A stretch of DNA of 64,000 nt from Methylomonas montana (lineage in GTDB: Bacteria; Pseudomonadota; Gammaproteobacteria; Methylococcales; Methylomonadaceae): positions 4,278,001 to 4,342,000 of the forward strand of contig NZ_CP129884.1 of assembly GCF_030490285.1 (NCBI RefSeq). Reading direction: 5' to 3'. Positions 43,637-52,697 of the stretch are shown piece after piece. The notes beneath the pieces were generated by a model. The model worked only from the letters and a program-made list of their open reading frames with translations, was not told the origin of the DNA and made no database searches. Every line of letters starts with the position of its first letter. Within the stretch, counting starts at the first letter, position 1. Made by a program: the position numbers and the translations under genes.

Positions 43637-44533
43637 TCACTTTGCCCCCCGTGGGCTAACTTGAGTCGCTGACACAAAAAACTCGATGATATCCTGACTT
43701 CGCTCGGGCCAATGTGAATGGATTTGATCACCTTCACAGTACAACGTTTTTACGCCCCCGGCACACCCTGAATAAGAGAAGCAACCATTTGCGATTTTAT
43801 CCGGAATAGGATCACATTTATTACAAGCCGCCCACCAACCCACCGCTTGCTGACCATAACCAGGAAACAGGCGATCCTTGCTGCTGTGCATAACCATAAC
43901 CGGCAAGGGTTCAGGGCATCTTCGGTCGCGTAAATCATCATACGCAACCCCTGCTGCGCTCGGCGCAATGGCACGTGGGATGTGTCGTGTGCCAGTCATA
44001 AATGCTAATGCCATCGCCGAAGTCCCTCCATCGGAATGTCCGGTAACATAGACTTGTTTTTCATCAATACACCACTTTTTAGCCATTAAGCTGGGAATGG
44101 TGCCTAATTCTACGGTAGTGCTGGGCGACAATTCCGGATGATCCGCATAGGCCACGATGAAACCGGCTTGGGTAGCAGGAAAAGTGAATCCAGTTGTTTT
44201 TTCGGTTTTAGCCCGATTCGATCCTGCCGGAGAAAATACCAGTAATAGTGGGTGGGCAACGGATGCATCATAATTGGCTGGTGTGCGGACATTGTATTTG
44301 ATGCCGTTTTCGGTTTCTTCGCCATAAGTCTCTCCAGCGTCTCCACTGAGTTGATCAGCTTTGCAAAGACGTTGCAGCATCTCAGGCCGATACACGGCTT
44401 GCCCCAATTGTACCGAGTCGCCACTATGATCCATCAAAAGCATGACAACCATTACTAATAATGGTAACCCGAATAGCACTTTCTGCCAAGAATTAATTCT
44501 TAAAAAATAAACCTTTAATTGAGTCATATTCAT
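43637..44533 (-). CDS. LpqC-like esterase / PHB depolymerase-type hydrolase
   Basis: 298 aa. The N-terminal membrane anchor (VLFGLPLLVMVVMLLM) places it outside the inner membrane. The alpha/beta-hydrolase fold has the nucleophile elbow GHSDGGT, a VMVMHSSKDRLFPG segment with the acid residue, and a late histidine (HSHWP). Members include feruloyl esterases and polyhydroxybutyrate depolymerases. Five cysteines in the C-terminal third may form disulfides. Confidence 0.75.
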   Translation of the reverse strand: MNMTQLKVYFLRINSWQKVLFGLPLLVMVVMLLMDHSGDSVQLGQAVYRPEMLQRLCKADQLSGDAGETYGEETENGIKYNVRTPANYDASVAHPLLLVFSPAGSNRAKTEKTTGFTFPATQAGFIVAYADHPELSPSTTVELGTIPSLMAKKWCIDEKQVYVTGHSDGGTSAMALAFMTGTRHIPRAIAPSAAGVAYDDLRDRRCPEPLPVMVMHSSKDRLFPGYGQQAVGWWAACNKCDPIPDKIANGCFSYSGCAGGVKTLYCEGDQIHSHWPERSQDIIEFFVSATQVSPRGAK

Positions 44534-44577
44534 AGTTATATTCCCCTAAGTTCGTTTGACTCGCCTGTACCATTCGA

Positions 44578-45183
44578 TCATGTCTCAGGTGAGTGATTGA
44601 TCGCTTCCTTATTCGCTAACTTCAGTAATATATAAGCCAGCAACAACAAGCTTCCGATCATCACAATCTGCAGCATATAGCTTTTTCCCGGAACCGATTC
44701 CAGGCCAACAGAGAACGGAATATGAGTATCAAGACGCTTATCCTTGTCGACAATAGCGATGTGAGCCAAATAATTACCAGCACCATACTGACTAAAATCG
44801 ACCAAACTATCGAAAGTGCCGTTTTTAACTTTTTTCGGCTGCTGATAAAAAACCCTTTGCCCTTCAGGTTCTTTGGTGATTTCGAATTCCACGCTGACAT
44901 TGCGCAGACTTTTACCTTCGTAGTCGAACACCAAATTAGTTGGGCCGATTTCGGGAATGATGCTGCAATATTCCCGATCCCCTGACAGAGTTGGGGTATA
45001 GGCCGTGAAATGGACTCGTTCAAAACCAACCCTCGTAACGCAAGCATCGGCCTCGTCAGGCGTCCCGCGATGCGCTTGGACAATAGTCGGCATTAATCCA
45101 ACCAAAAAGACAGCAGGCAGCAGACCCAGCCACCTAATGCGCTTATAAGCCACCTTTTTTAGTTTGTTGATTGAGTTAGACAT
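44578..45183 (-). CDS. Exported membrane-anchored hypothetical protein
   Basis: 201 aa. N-terminal signal (LLPAVFLVGLMPTIVQA), an extracytoplasmic beta-rich domain with two cysteines (DACVTR, EYCSII), and a C-terminal membrane helix (MLQIVMIGSLLLLAYILL). This is the layout of small copper- or oxidase-associated accessory proteins, but I recognise no specific family. It is co-oriented with the hydrolase downstream (44-bp gap) and with the EthD-like gene upstream. Confidence 0.6.
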   Translation of the reverse strand: MSNSINKLKKVAYKRIRWLGLLPAVFLVGLMPTIVQAHRGTPDEADACVTRVGFERVHFTAYTPTLSGDREYCSIIPEIGPTNLVFDYEGKSLRNVSVEFEITKEPEGQRVFYQQPKKVKNGTFDSLVDFSQYGAGNYLAHIAIVDKDKRLDTHIPFSVGLESVPGKSYMLQIVMIGSLLLLAYILLKLANKEAINHSPET

Positions 45184-45225
45184 TGATTTGCCTCCACTGT
45201 GATTATGTTAAATCCGATGGTCGGA

Positions 45226-45552
45226 TTAGAAATCAAAGGTTTCCACCTCGGAGATCAGAAACAACGGCTCACCACCGCTAGAAATCTCAACGGCATGCTG
45301 AGCTGTTTCTTGACCGCCTGGTGAATTCAGACAAGCCTGTAATTCGGCGAGCGATGGAAAATAAACCTCGGCAATTCGATGAAACTGCGCTGCAGATTTG
45401 TCTACATTGGAAAGAATCAATGAGGCGACAAATCGTGTTTTGCCGGCCAGCTTTTCGACAGCCATCGGCACATGCTCATCAGCATAACGACGTTCAAAAG
45501 TTTTTAAATCTGTTGGCGTAGGGTACATTACGATTAATTTTGCAGTTTTCAT
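45226..45552 (-). CDS. EthD-family protein
   Basis: 108 aa. The dimeric ferredoxin-like EthD fold is indicated by KLIVMYPTPTDLKTFERRYADEHVPMAVEKL and the later PSLAELQACLNSPGGQ. EthD proteins accompany oxygenases and quinone degradation enzymes. It is divergent from a LysR regulator (about 120 bp apart), which probably controls it together with the two genes downstream. Confidence 0.85.
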   Translation of the reverse strand: MKTAKLIVMYPTPTDLKTFERRYADEHVPMAVEKLAGKTRFVASLILSNVDKSAAQFHRIAEVYFPSLAELQACLNSPGGQETAQHAVEISSGGEPLFLISEVETFDF

Positions 45553-45676
45553 AGGAATATTGAATATTTATTTGATTGGACGTTTATATTAAATAATGAG
45601 TTAGGTAAATAGTAAAATACCAATTTTCTATGAAACAATAGGTTTTTCCTATTCAAAAAAGGGGCAAACTGTGGAA

Positions 45677-46546
45677 ATGCAACAAATTCGCTATTTTCTC
45701 GCCGTCTGCGATAAAGGTTCGTTCACTCGCGCTGCACAAGCAACCTATGTGGCCCAACCCTCGCTGACCCAAGCAATTAAGAAATTGGAAGAAGAACTTG
45801 GCGGTGAGCTATTTAGCCGAGACCGCAGCGGATGTCGGTTGACGGCTTTAGGACGTTTGGTCGAACCTTCTATACGTGAAATAGTGCGCAAGACGCAAGC
45901 TGTCAAAGCTGAGGCTGTGCGTTTCAGCCGCTTAAATACTGTGCCACTTCGCATCGGAGTGATGACGACAATTGCCGCACACCATTTAAGTCCATTCTTC
46001 GCTGACTTTCAGCAAGAACGACCACATGTAGAACTGGAATTAGTCGTCGACAGTGAATGCAATCTATTGAATCAACTTGATGAAGATGGCCTGGATTTAG
46101 TTATCAGCGCACCAACAGCCTTACCGGCAGGGCATTACCAGTCTTTAAAGCTGTACGAAGAACGCTATGTCGTCGTCTTCAACGACAAACACCGTTTCAA
46201 TCAACTGCAACAAATTGATTTAGCGACCATACAAACCGAGCCTTACCTGGATCGCCTGAACTGTGAGTTACGGGAAACACTTAGGAGTATTTGTCAGGGT
46301 CAACAGGTCGATCTATATGCTGCCTATAGAAGTAATAGCGAAGAGTGGATACTGAGTATGGTACGCGCCGGAATCGGTGTTGCGCTAATGCCGGAATTCA
46401 CCATCACCAAAAATGCAGATAAGATTCGAGTTCGTTATCTGTCAGATCCGGAAATTCGTCGCACAATCTGCGCTATATTCCCACCCACATCGGCCGCAAA
46501 ACCCGAAGTGGCAGAAGTATTGAAAAGTCTGCGGATAGGTTTTTAA
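45677..46546 (+). CDS. LysR-family transcriptional regulator
   Basis: 289 aa from ATG 45677 (GTG 45671 also in frame). N-terminal LysR helix-turn-helix (MQQIRYFLAVCDKGSFTRAAQATYVAQPSLTQAIKKLEEELG) and an effector-binding domain. It is divergent from the EthD gene, the usual LysR target arrangement. The effector is unknown. Confidence 0.93.
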   Translation: MQQIRYFLAVCDKGSFTRAAQATYVAQPSLTQAIKKLEEELGGELFSRDRSGCRLTALGRLVEPSIREIVRKTQAVKAEAVRFSRLNTVPLRIGVMTTIAAHHLSPFFADFQQERPHVELELVVDSECNLLNQLDEDGLDLVISAPTALPAGHYQSLKLYEERYVVVFNDKHRFNQLQQIDLATIQTEPYLDRLNCELRETLRSICQGQQVDLYAAYRSNSEEWILSMVRAGIGVALMPEFTITKNADKIRVRYLSDPEIRRTICAIFPPTSAAKPEVAEVLKSLRIGF

Positions 46547-46729
46547 AAAATGACAAGTTAGACAAAACTAAATCGAAAGTCCGATTATGGCGTTTAAAGG
46601 GGTTAGGGCTTACAACCTTAATTAGGATAACTATTCTCAAACTTCTCGTTCCTTACCAAAATCATCCCCAGCTTAAAAACTTATAATTTATTGAATTAAT
46701 TTGTGTATTGCATAAAACACAATTCTTTA

Positions 46730-47032
46730 TTAAGGGTACAAAGTCGGTGTCAGGTTTTGTGCAGATAACAGGCATTCAATTTCCATAATTTTTGGGGTAT
46801 TCAGTGGCAGGAAAGTGGCCGATTGTGTGAGGTCACCAACGGCTGCTTTGTAGCCCTCCAGTTTGCAGAATCTGGGTTTGACTGACTGGCCGGTTTGGAG
46901 AAGCGCGACAGGCCGTTTTGGGTCGCCTTGCGACTGCCAGCTATTCAGATTCATCACCCGAAAGCCGTCATTGAATTCCGATACCCGATAGCTGCCGTTC
47001 GTCACTGAGTCAAACCGACCCATTACGGACAA
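46730..47032 (-). CDS. Doubtful 100-codon hypothetical ORF
   Basis: The frame SYRVSEFNDGFRVMNLNSWQSQGDPKRPVALLQTG looks protein-like, but there is no clear ribosome site and no family match. Either a small gene or a remnant. The surrounding 46547-47088 region contains nothing else that I can support. Confidence 0.3.
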   Translation of the reverse strand: MSVMGRFDSVTNGSYRVSEFNDGFRVMNLNSWQSQGDPKRPVALLQTGQSVKPRFCKLEGYKAAVGDLTQSATFLPLNTPKIMEIECLLSAQNLTPTLYP

Positions 47033-47088
47033 TGAAGATTAATTTGAAATGACAAGAAAGGACAAATAAGCTGTCATTTAAAGTGTAG

Positions 47089-48829
47089 GGCGGTTTCGCG
47101 ATAGAGACTGTGAAAGTATTCAGCCGACGTGCCAGATATAATATTCCTGACTATCCAATTGATTAAAAAAGAAAATGGCTAACCGGAATTATAAGGTAGG
47201 ACAAAACCGTTCCCAATCATCGCTGCTACCGCCCAGCGTGGATGAGTATGTATCCGAGAATAATCCGGTACGCGCGATTGATGCCTACGTGGTCACGCTC
47301 GATTTAGTGAACCTGGAAATCCAAAAGAGCCATTCAGGTCTGACAGCCGGGCAACCGGCGTATCATCCAAGCCTGCTGATAAAGCTCTATCTCTACGGTT
47401 ATATGAACGGGATACGCAGTAGCCGTAAGCTGGAGCGCGAGGCAGCTCGTAATCTTGAGGTGATCTGGTTGGTTGATAGCCTACGGCCCAGTTATAAAAC
47501 CATCGCTAACTTTCGGAAAGACAACGGCGTTGCCTTAAAGGCGATCAACAAAGATTTCATTCTGCTCTGTAAACAGCTCAACTTATTTGCGGGGGACGAA
47601 GTGGCTGTCGACGGTAGTTTCTTTAAGGCGGATGCCTGCAAGGACAGTATCTATACCGCTAAAAAACTAGAACAACAACTGGCGGAACTGGACAAGAAAA
47701 TCGAGGCATACCAGCAACAATTGGCCGAACAAGACGCCACTGACGACAAAGCAGGCCTTGGCAGTTTGGTTGACGAGCAGAGCTTAGCTGACAAAATTGC
47801 ACGTATTAAAGCGAAGCAAGCCGAGAAAAAAGCCTTGCAGAATCAGCTAAACGCCTCGCCAGACCGCCAAATTTCGACTGTTGACCCGGATGCCCGCTTG
47901 CTGACGAAGCGCGGTCAAACCACGGCCGGTTACAACGTTCAGATTGCGGTGGACAGCCAACACAAACTGTTGGTAGCAGTAGAGGTGACCCAGGATGGTA
48001 ACGATACCCAGCAACTCATGCCGATGCTGGAAAAGGCTCAAGCCGTCTTGCAGTCGGAACATCTCACTGGACTGGCCGATTCCGGTTATTACAGCGGCGA
48101 GCAAATTAAACAGGCCCGTGAACAAGGCATTGAAATTTATGTGCCGATCCCCCAAAGGCGTGGTCCTACCGTGGAAGAGGGCCGATTGACGCGCGACCAA
48201 TTTATTTACGATGCCGAAAACGATTGCTACCACTGTCCTCAAGGTGAGCGACTGGCTCGGTACGGTAAGCCGCGCGAACAAAGCAATAGAAACGTATGGA
48301 ATTATAAAAGTAAACGGTCAGCCTGTAATCACTGTTCCTTACGTAGCCAGTGTTTAGGGGGAAAAGCCTTTTACAAAAAACTCGAGCGCTGGGAGCATGA
48401 AGCTATTGTTGATCAACACAGAGAGCACATGAAAGCGGCAAGAGGAATCATGAAAAAGCGGGGCAGTTTAGTTGAGCACCCCTTCGGTACCCTCAAGCAT
48501 CGAGCGGGCATGCACCATTTTCTGATGCGCGGGCTCGAAAAATGCCGAGGTGAATTTAGCCTAATGGCCTTGTGTTACAACTTTACCCGAGTGCTGAATA
48601 TACTCGGTGTGGCGGCCTTTAGGGATTACTGCGCTCAGCGGCTAGGGAATGGCGAAACAAACCAGGTTTTTGCCTAAATAAGGCTGAAAATCAGGCTTAA
48701 TTGGCAACTGCCGCTCTGCTAAGGCTGGAATTTTGTTCCTTATGAAGATCAGCCCACTAAAAAACAGTCATTACAAAATAGAATTGTTCGCGATTTTGGA
48801 TTCTTTCACGGTCTCGATAGCAAACCGCC
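47089..48829 (+). mobile_element. IS1182-family insertion sequence, 1741 bp
   Basis: The inverted ends are GGCGGTTTCGCGATAGAGAC (left) and GGCGGTTTGCTATCGAGACC (right, other strand), both continuing to GTGAAAG. They enclose one transposase gene. I find no convincing target duplication. Confidence 0.85.
47175..48677 (+). CDS. IS1182-family transposase
   Basis: 500 aa. N-terminal VDEYVSENNPVRAIDAYV and the HPSLLIKLYLYGYMNGIRSSRKLE segment are IS1182 hallmarks. The catalytic DDE residues fall in AVDGSFFKA, GLADSGYYSGEQI and the C-terminal HPFGTLKHRAG region. A coiled-coil insertion (QQLAELDKKIEAYQQQLAEQ) and a four-cysteine zinc cluster (CYHCPQG, CNHCSLRSQC) are visible. The frame is intact. 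Confidence 0.95.
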   Translation: MANRNYKVGQNRSQSSLLPPSVDEYVSENNPVRAIDAYVVTLDLVNLEIQKSHSGLTAGQPAYHPSLLIKLYLYGYMNGIRSSRKLEREAARNLEVIWLVDSLRPSYKTIANFRKDNGVALKAINKDFILLCKQLNLFAGDEVAVDGSFFKADACKDSIYTAKKLEQQLAELDKKIEAYQQQLAEQDATDDKAGLGSLVDEQSLADKIARIKAKQAEKKALQNQLNASPDRQISTVDPDARLLTKRGQTTAGYNVQIAVDSQHKLLVAVEVTQDGNDTQQLMPMLEKAQAVLQSEHLTGLADSGYYSGEQIKQAREQGIEIYVPIPQRRGPTVEEGRLTRDQFIYDAENDCYHCPQGERLARYGKPREQSNRNVWNYKSKRSACNHCSLRSQCLGGKAFYKKLERWEHEAIVDQHREHMKAARGIMKKRGSLVEHPFGTLKHRAGMHHFLMRGLEKCRGEFSLMALCYNFTRVLNILGVAAFRDYCAQRLGNGETNQVFA

Positions 48830-49135
48830 ACAGGCCGCAAAGTTATGGTGGATTGCCTATCGGCGAATCCACCCTACAAATCTGATCCGCCTTACCGCGT
48901 TACGATTGAATAGACCTTTATCTGTTCAGATATAAATCCGGCATCCATGTTCCGATAGGATTGCTCCAGTAGTGAATGACTGTTTTTGGAAATGGCGAAT
49001 TGTCGCAATCGACCCATAAGCGACAATCGCTTTAATCTAGAATATGACTGCTTATAGGTTTATGGCTGACATTTTGTTTGCTCTTGGAGATTCCGTCTGA
49101 CGTACTATTACACATCTGACACATACATCGAAGTA
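48830..49135. other. Gap between IS1182 and nuclease gene
   Basis: About 300 bp. It holds a short dyad GGTGGATT...AATCCACC (48849-48876). The last 30-40 bp may be the true N-terminal coding part of the next gene, whose frame stays open upstream of 49136. Confidence 0.4.
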
Positions 49136-49987
49136 TTGGCAAAGCTCGACAAGGCCTGTGTTTGGCTGGAGGAGCTCGGAATTGCGTACTCACGAACACG
49201 TATTGGCAGATACAAAGATTTGTTCGAGGTACTTGCCAAGCATCAGCTTGCAGATACACTGAATGCTTTCTATGAAGAGTACACCTTAGAGACATGGGTA
49301 AATGCGGCCCATGAAGTAGCTGAGCTAAATCGCATTTACGATGGATTGAACGGACAAAGCTCTCCGGAGTTGGTATCGCGCCTTAAAGATGCCTTAAAAG
49401 GCCATGAATTATATGTTCTTGACTCAGAACACAGATCAGGCCGTGATTTCAGTTTTGAATTGTCAATAGCGGCGAAATTTGTAAGTGCTGGGCTTGTCGT
49501 CGATTTTGGGCACGAAGCAGATCTTCGGGTGTTGCTTGATGATTTTACCTTCTTTGTCGAATGCAAGCGACTAAAGTCCCCACATAAGATTCAGAAGCGG
49601 ATCAAGGAGGGGTTAAAACAATTGCATAAGCGATATGTGAAGTCAGAAAACCCTCTAAATGCCCGAGGAATGCTAGCACTTTCAATTGGCAAAACTGTCA
49701 ATGAAAAGCTAGGCCTCTTGGAAGGTCGTGACCCAAATGAACTTGGTCAAAAAGCCTTTAACCATAACCGCGCATTCATTGAAAAATACAAGTCATATTG
49801 GCAATCGAACCCAGACCAACGGACTATTGGTACAGCGGTCGTGCTAGATACTCCGGGGCGGCTTATTGACAATAAGCAACTCGCCACTGTTCATGAGGTG
49901 GCCATGAACAATTGCGTTCCAACGGATACAATGGAATATCAACTATTGTTGAGCATGGCGGAATGCGTCTTCAAGGAACGAACGTGA
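49136..49987 (+). CDS. PD-(D/E)XK-like nuclease, orphan
   Basis: 283 aa as read from TTG 49136; the frame stays open further upstream (LTYYYTSDTYIEVLAKLDKA), so the real start is probably earlier and non-ATG, or lost. FELSIAAKFVSAG, HEADLRVLLDD and FFVECKRLKSP supply the E, D and ExK residues of the PD-(D/E)XK fold. No methylase or specificity gene is adjacent. It is the last gene before the tRNA-fragment boundary, a usual place for defence cargo. Function unproven. Confidence 0.55.
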   Translation: MAKLDKACVWLEELGIAYSRTRIGRYKDLFEVLAKHQLADTLNAFYEEYTLETWVNAAHEVAELNRIYDGLNGQSSPELVSRLKDALKGHELYVLDSEHRSGRDFSFELSIAAKFVSAGLVVDFGHEADLRVLLDDFTFFVECKRLKSPHKIQKRIKEGLKQLHKRYVKSENPLNARGMLALSIGKTVNEKLGLLEGRDPNELGQKAFNHNRAFIEKYKSYWQSNPDQRTIGTAVVLDTPGRLIDNKQLATVHEVAMNNCVPTDTMEYQLLLSMAECVFKERT

Positions 49988-50398
49988 AGTACGGGACTGG
50001 ACTTGCAATCAAACTTTTATAGCTTGAACTGACTGGCAGGTATCTATTCAAGTGCTGTCACTCATGACTGCAACGTAAAAGTCAGTACTTGGCCGTTTGG
50101 GGAGCCTTTCAACGACTGCTTTATAGACCCCCAATTCCCAAAGGCCCAGGGGCTGGCTATTTGGGCGCTTTTGGAGAAACTCGATAGGTAAAATCAGTTG
50201 CATTAACGTTGTGACCTCAGTCCGATAATACAACCTGCAAGGCATGGCGCGCAGTTCTCTAAATCTGCTGCATTAGAGAATTGCTGGGTAAAATCTGGGT
50301 AAATTATATAAACCCGAATGTGCACAAATAGGCTTTGCAACGTGAGAGCTATTTGTTTAAGTTTATTAAAATCAATAAGTTAAAATATAATTATGGCA
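49988..50398. other. Element terminus without supported gene
   Basis: About 410 bp from the nuclease gene to the tRNA fragment. A 65-codon open frame on the minus strand (50048-50245) is doubtful. The last 100 bp are A/T-rich with short repeats (CTGGGTAAA near 50284 and 50295), as often seen at integrase arm sites. Confidence 0.4.
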
Positions 50399-50443
50399 CT
50401 CGTAACGCGAAGGTCGTAGGTTCGATTCCTATTGCCGGCACCA
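50399..50443 (+). repeat. 3' half of tRNA-Thr(CGT), attachment-site copy
   Basis: CTCGTAACGCG, a variable-region/T-arm sequence with GGTTCGATTCC, and the acceptor end TTGCCGGCACCA are the anticodon-to-CCA part of tRNA-Thr(CGT). The 5' half (which should pair with TGCCGGC) is absent; the upstream DNA is A/T-rich. Such truncated tRNA 3' ends mark the distal att site of elements integrated into a tRNA gene. Confidence 0.8.
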
Positions 50444-50639
50444 TTTAAATGATAAATAAATCAAGCGGTTACTGAGAAATTAGGGCTGCTTTTTTTATGC
50501 TCAAAATCCTGTCCGTGTAATTCCGGTGTAATTGTGCAAAGAGTTTGCAGGAACTATCGTTACTTCTCTTCTCCTGCTCGATAGCGCTGCTCAAGTTTTT
50601 CCATAGCTTCACGAATATGATCTCCATTCTGATGACTAT

Positions 50640-50909
50640 AGCTGATGATGCGACTGTGTCGCCAGAGGGCTCGGGGTTCACTGGATTTGCCTTGGCTCAC
50701 AACGTTGCGTCGGAAGCCGAAGTCGAAGTCGAAGCAACCTTGTTAGAAGCGGTGGGGCTGCTGGCGGCAAATTGATTCGAGCGGCAGAAAAGGCGTCATG
50801 GGGTGGTTTCAGGGGCTACTTTGCCGATCCCGATGGCTTTCTCTGGGAAGTTTGTTACAACCCCTTCTTTCCCTTGGATGAGCAAGGTTTCGTGCAACTG
50901 CCAAAATAG
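50640..50909 (+). pseudogene. Glyoxalase/VOC protein remnant
   Basis: The C-terminal part of a VOC-superfamily protein is readable in two frames: GSGFTGFALAHNVASEAEVE...LLEAVG, then after a frame change near 50755-50765 GKLIRAAEKASWGGFRGYFADPDGFLWEVCYNPFFPL to a stop at 50909. The N-terminal half is missing. It lies directly beyond the att fragment, so integration or later decay removed it. Confidence 0.7.
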
Positions 50910-51029
50910 CCCAGTGTTTTCGTTAGTTTTTGTATTGGGGCAGTGCTGTGCTTCATGACATTCGTCACGGATTATTGTTCGACAACTCGTTATGCTTTAT
51001 CCCAAGCGAACAAAACGGAGGTCTGTGTC

Positions 51030-51326
51030 ATGTCTGCTGCAGCTATAGATAGAAATGCGTTAAACGGCTTATTCGACAACCAAAGAAAGCTGGACGATCT
51101 GTTTGATTCAATCTTCGATGATGACAATTACTTCATCAATAGCGTTAGTTCATCGCCAACGGAAAATTTTTACGTAGCGTCTAGTGCGACCCGTTCAATC
51201 ACGGCTAAGAAAAGCAGGGTGAGAGAATCCGTGCTGACGATCAAAGAGCAATGCCCTTACTTTTTCGTGCTGCCAATCGTGTTGGAAATCGCGGCGATTT
51301 ACTTGGTGGCGGCCAACTTTTGGTAG
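51030..51326 (+). CDS. Small membrane-anchored hypothetical protein
   Basis: 98 aa from ATG 51030, chosen for GGAGG at 51016-51020; an upstream in-frame start (50943) lacks one. Acidic N terminus (LDDLFDSIFDDDNYF), a basic linker (TAKKSRVRES) and a C-terminal membrane segment (FFVLPIVLEIAAIYLVAANFW). No family recognised. Confidence 0.5.
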   Translation: MSAAAIDRNALNGLFDNQRKLDDLFDSIFDDDNYFINSVSSSPTENFYVASSATRSITAKKSRVRESVLTIKEQCPYFFVLPIVLEIAAIYLVAANFW

Positions 51327-51574
51327 TGCATTGAGGTGGTAGCGGTTGTTGAAATGGACTCCATGTCGCCGCTGCCTTGGTTGAGCTTAATATCAGCGCA
51401 TTTTGCCTGAGTCGCTGAAAAAATATTTAACCTGAACTTTGCCTGCTAAGGCTTTGAGTTTTCACAAAATCACTCTGATCGCGCAACAGGTTGTTGCGGC
51501 GTATCGACTTGATATTTCAACAGAAACTGAAAAAATGCGCCATCGTCAACATTACGAGTTTGATGGAGGGCCAT

Positions 51575-51724
51575 ATGAAAGTCTTACTAGTCGCACTAAC
51601 TTTGCTTTTTTCTACTGCCATATTGCTGATCGCTGGCTTTCAGTTCATACGGCTCTTCGCGAGCGAACTGATCGAAATGGTCGCAGAAGCGTGGCGTAGC
51701 CCTGAAATGCCATCTTCTCACTGA
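51575..51724 (+). CDS. 49-aa single-span membrane peptide
   Basis: ATG 51575 follows GGAGGG (51565-51570). The peptide starts MKVLLVALTLLFSTAILLIAGFQ, one strong membrane helix, then an amphipathic tail (FIRLFASELIEMVAEAW). The ribosome site and hydrophobic profile support translation; function unknown. Confidence 0.45.
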   Translation: MKVLLVALTLLFSTAILLIAGFQFIRLFASELIEMVAEAWRSPEMPSSH

Positions 51725-52463
51725 TTTCGAGCTGTTTTCTAATCCGGGAAAACGGTGTATTTGCTGTAAAACTTCAAACCTGATCTGACAGGCAGTAGCT
51801 TTGTCTGGAAGTTAAGGTCGCCACAAAAATGGCTTGTATGACGGCTATTACTTGCATTATCGGGTCAGAACAACTCAATCAGGCCATTAAGCACTTGCAG
51901 CCTCTATCGGCGTGCACATCACCATCGTCAATCAAGCATCCGTGCAGTAACGGATCGAAAAAACCTTTTTGCGGCGTGCCTAAGCGGCTTTGTTGAACAA
52001 CAGGACAACGTTGCCGGTATCCGATTTCGGCCACTCTCGAAAGTCGAAGGGTAGCTCAAGTAACGGCCCCGTGATGCAAGACTTTAACGACCCGTCGGTC
52101 GCAATGTAGATTTGTTTTGACGACTTGGGCTTTTGATTAGCAGGTATGGTGGGTGTAGTGTCCATTACGATCATCTTCAAGGGCTTAGGGAGCCTGCACT
52201 CTATTTCGGGTTTCTTACTGGCGCCTTAAGAAAACTGGAAAGCCATTAGCAATTTGGCTTTCAAGGCTGCCGGCTTTTACATCCGTACCGTTTATTACCA
52301 CGCCCTTGGCTTGCGGTATCAATGACTTGCTATGTTACAGAATACTATTGTGTTACTTAAAGTCCTAAAAATTGTGATGCTGCAATTCAAAAGCATTGTG
52401 CGTATAAACACATAAGCTCATATAATCAGTTCATCGCTCTAAACTAAACATAAGGTGCTTACA
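51725..52463. other. Long gap with one doubtful ORF
   Basis: About 740 bp. The only open frame of note is 66 codons on the minus strand (51980-52180), without a ribosome site or known family. The stretch before 52464 is A/T-rich and probably holds the promoter of the next gene. Confidence 0.35.
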
Positions 52464-52691
52464 ATGAACAGCGTCCGATGGTCAGTTGTCGTACCTGAAT
52501 CTACTGATGTTGCGCTAAGAACCTATCTTGCTGGAACAGGGATGAAAAAAGGGGATATTTCCAACTTTGTTGATGAAGCAGTTCAGTTGCATTTAGCAGA
52601 CCTAGTGACGGAAAAGGTGAAAATTCGCAACAAACAATTTGATCAGAACGAGATTCTCTCTTCTATCGACGAAGCTCTTGCTGCTCACTGA
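52464..52691 (+). CDS. Ribbon-helix-helix-like small protein (antitoxin-type)
   Basis: 75 aa from ATG 52464. The N-terminal strand and two helices (WSVVVPESTDVALRTYLAGTGMKKGDISNFVDEAVQLHLADL) fit a ribbon-helix-helix DNA-binding fold of the XACb0070 type. Such proteins are often the antitoxin of a PIN toxin, but no toxin gene follows; an Old Yellow Enzyme starts 6 bp downstream. Orphan antitoxin is inference. Confidence 0.55.
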   Translation: MNSVRWSVVVPESTDVALRTYLAGTGMKKGDISNFVDEAVQLHLADLVTEKVKIRNKQFDQNEILSSIDEALAAH

Positions 52692-52697
52692 GAATGT

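Noticed and set aside
50395..50443. Complete tRNA gene
   Set aside because: The D-arm and 5' acceptor strand are missing; only the anticodon-to-CCA half is present.
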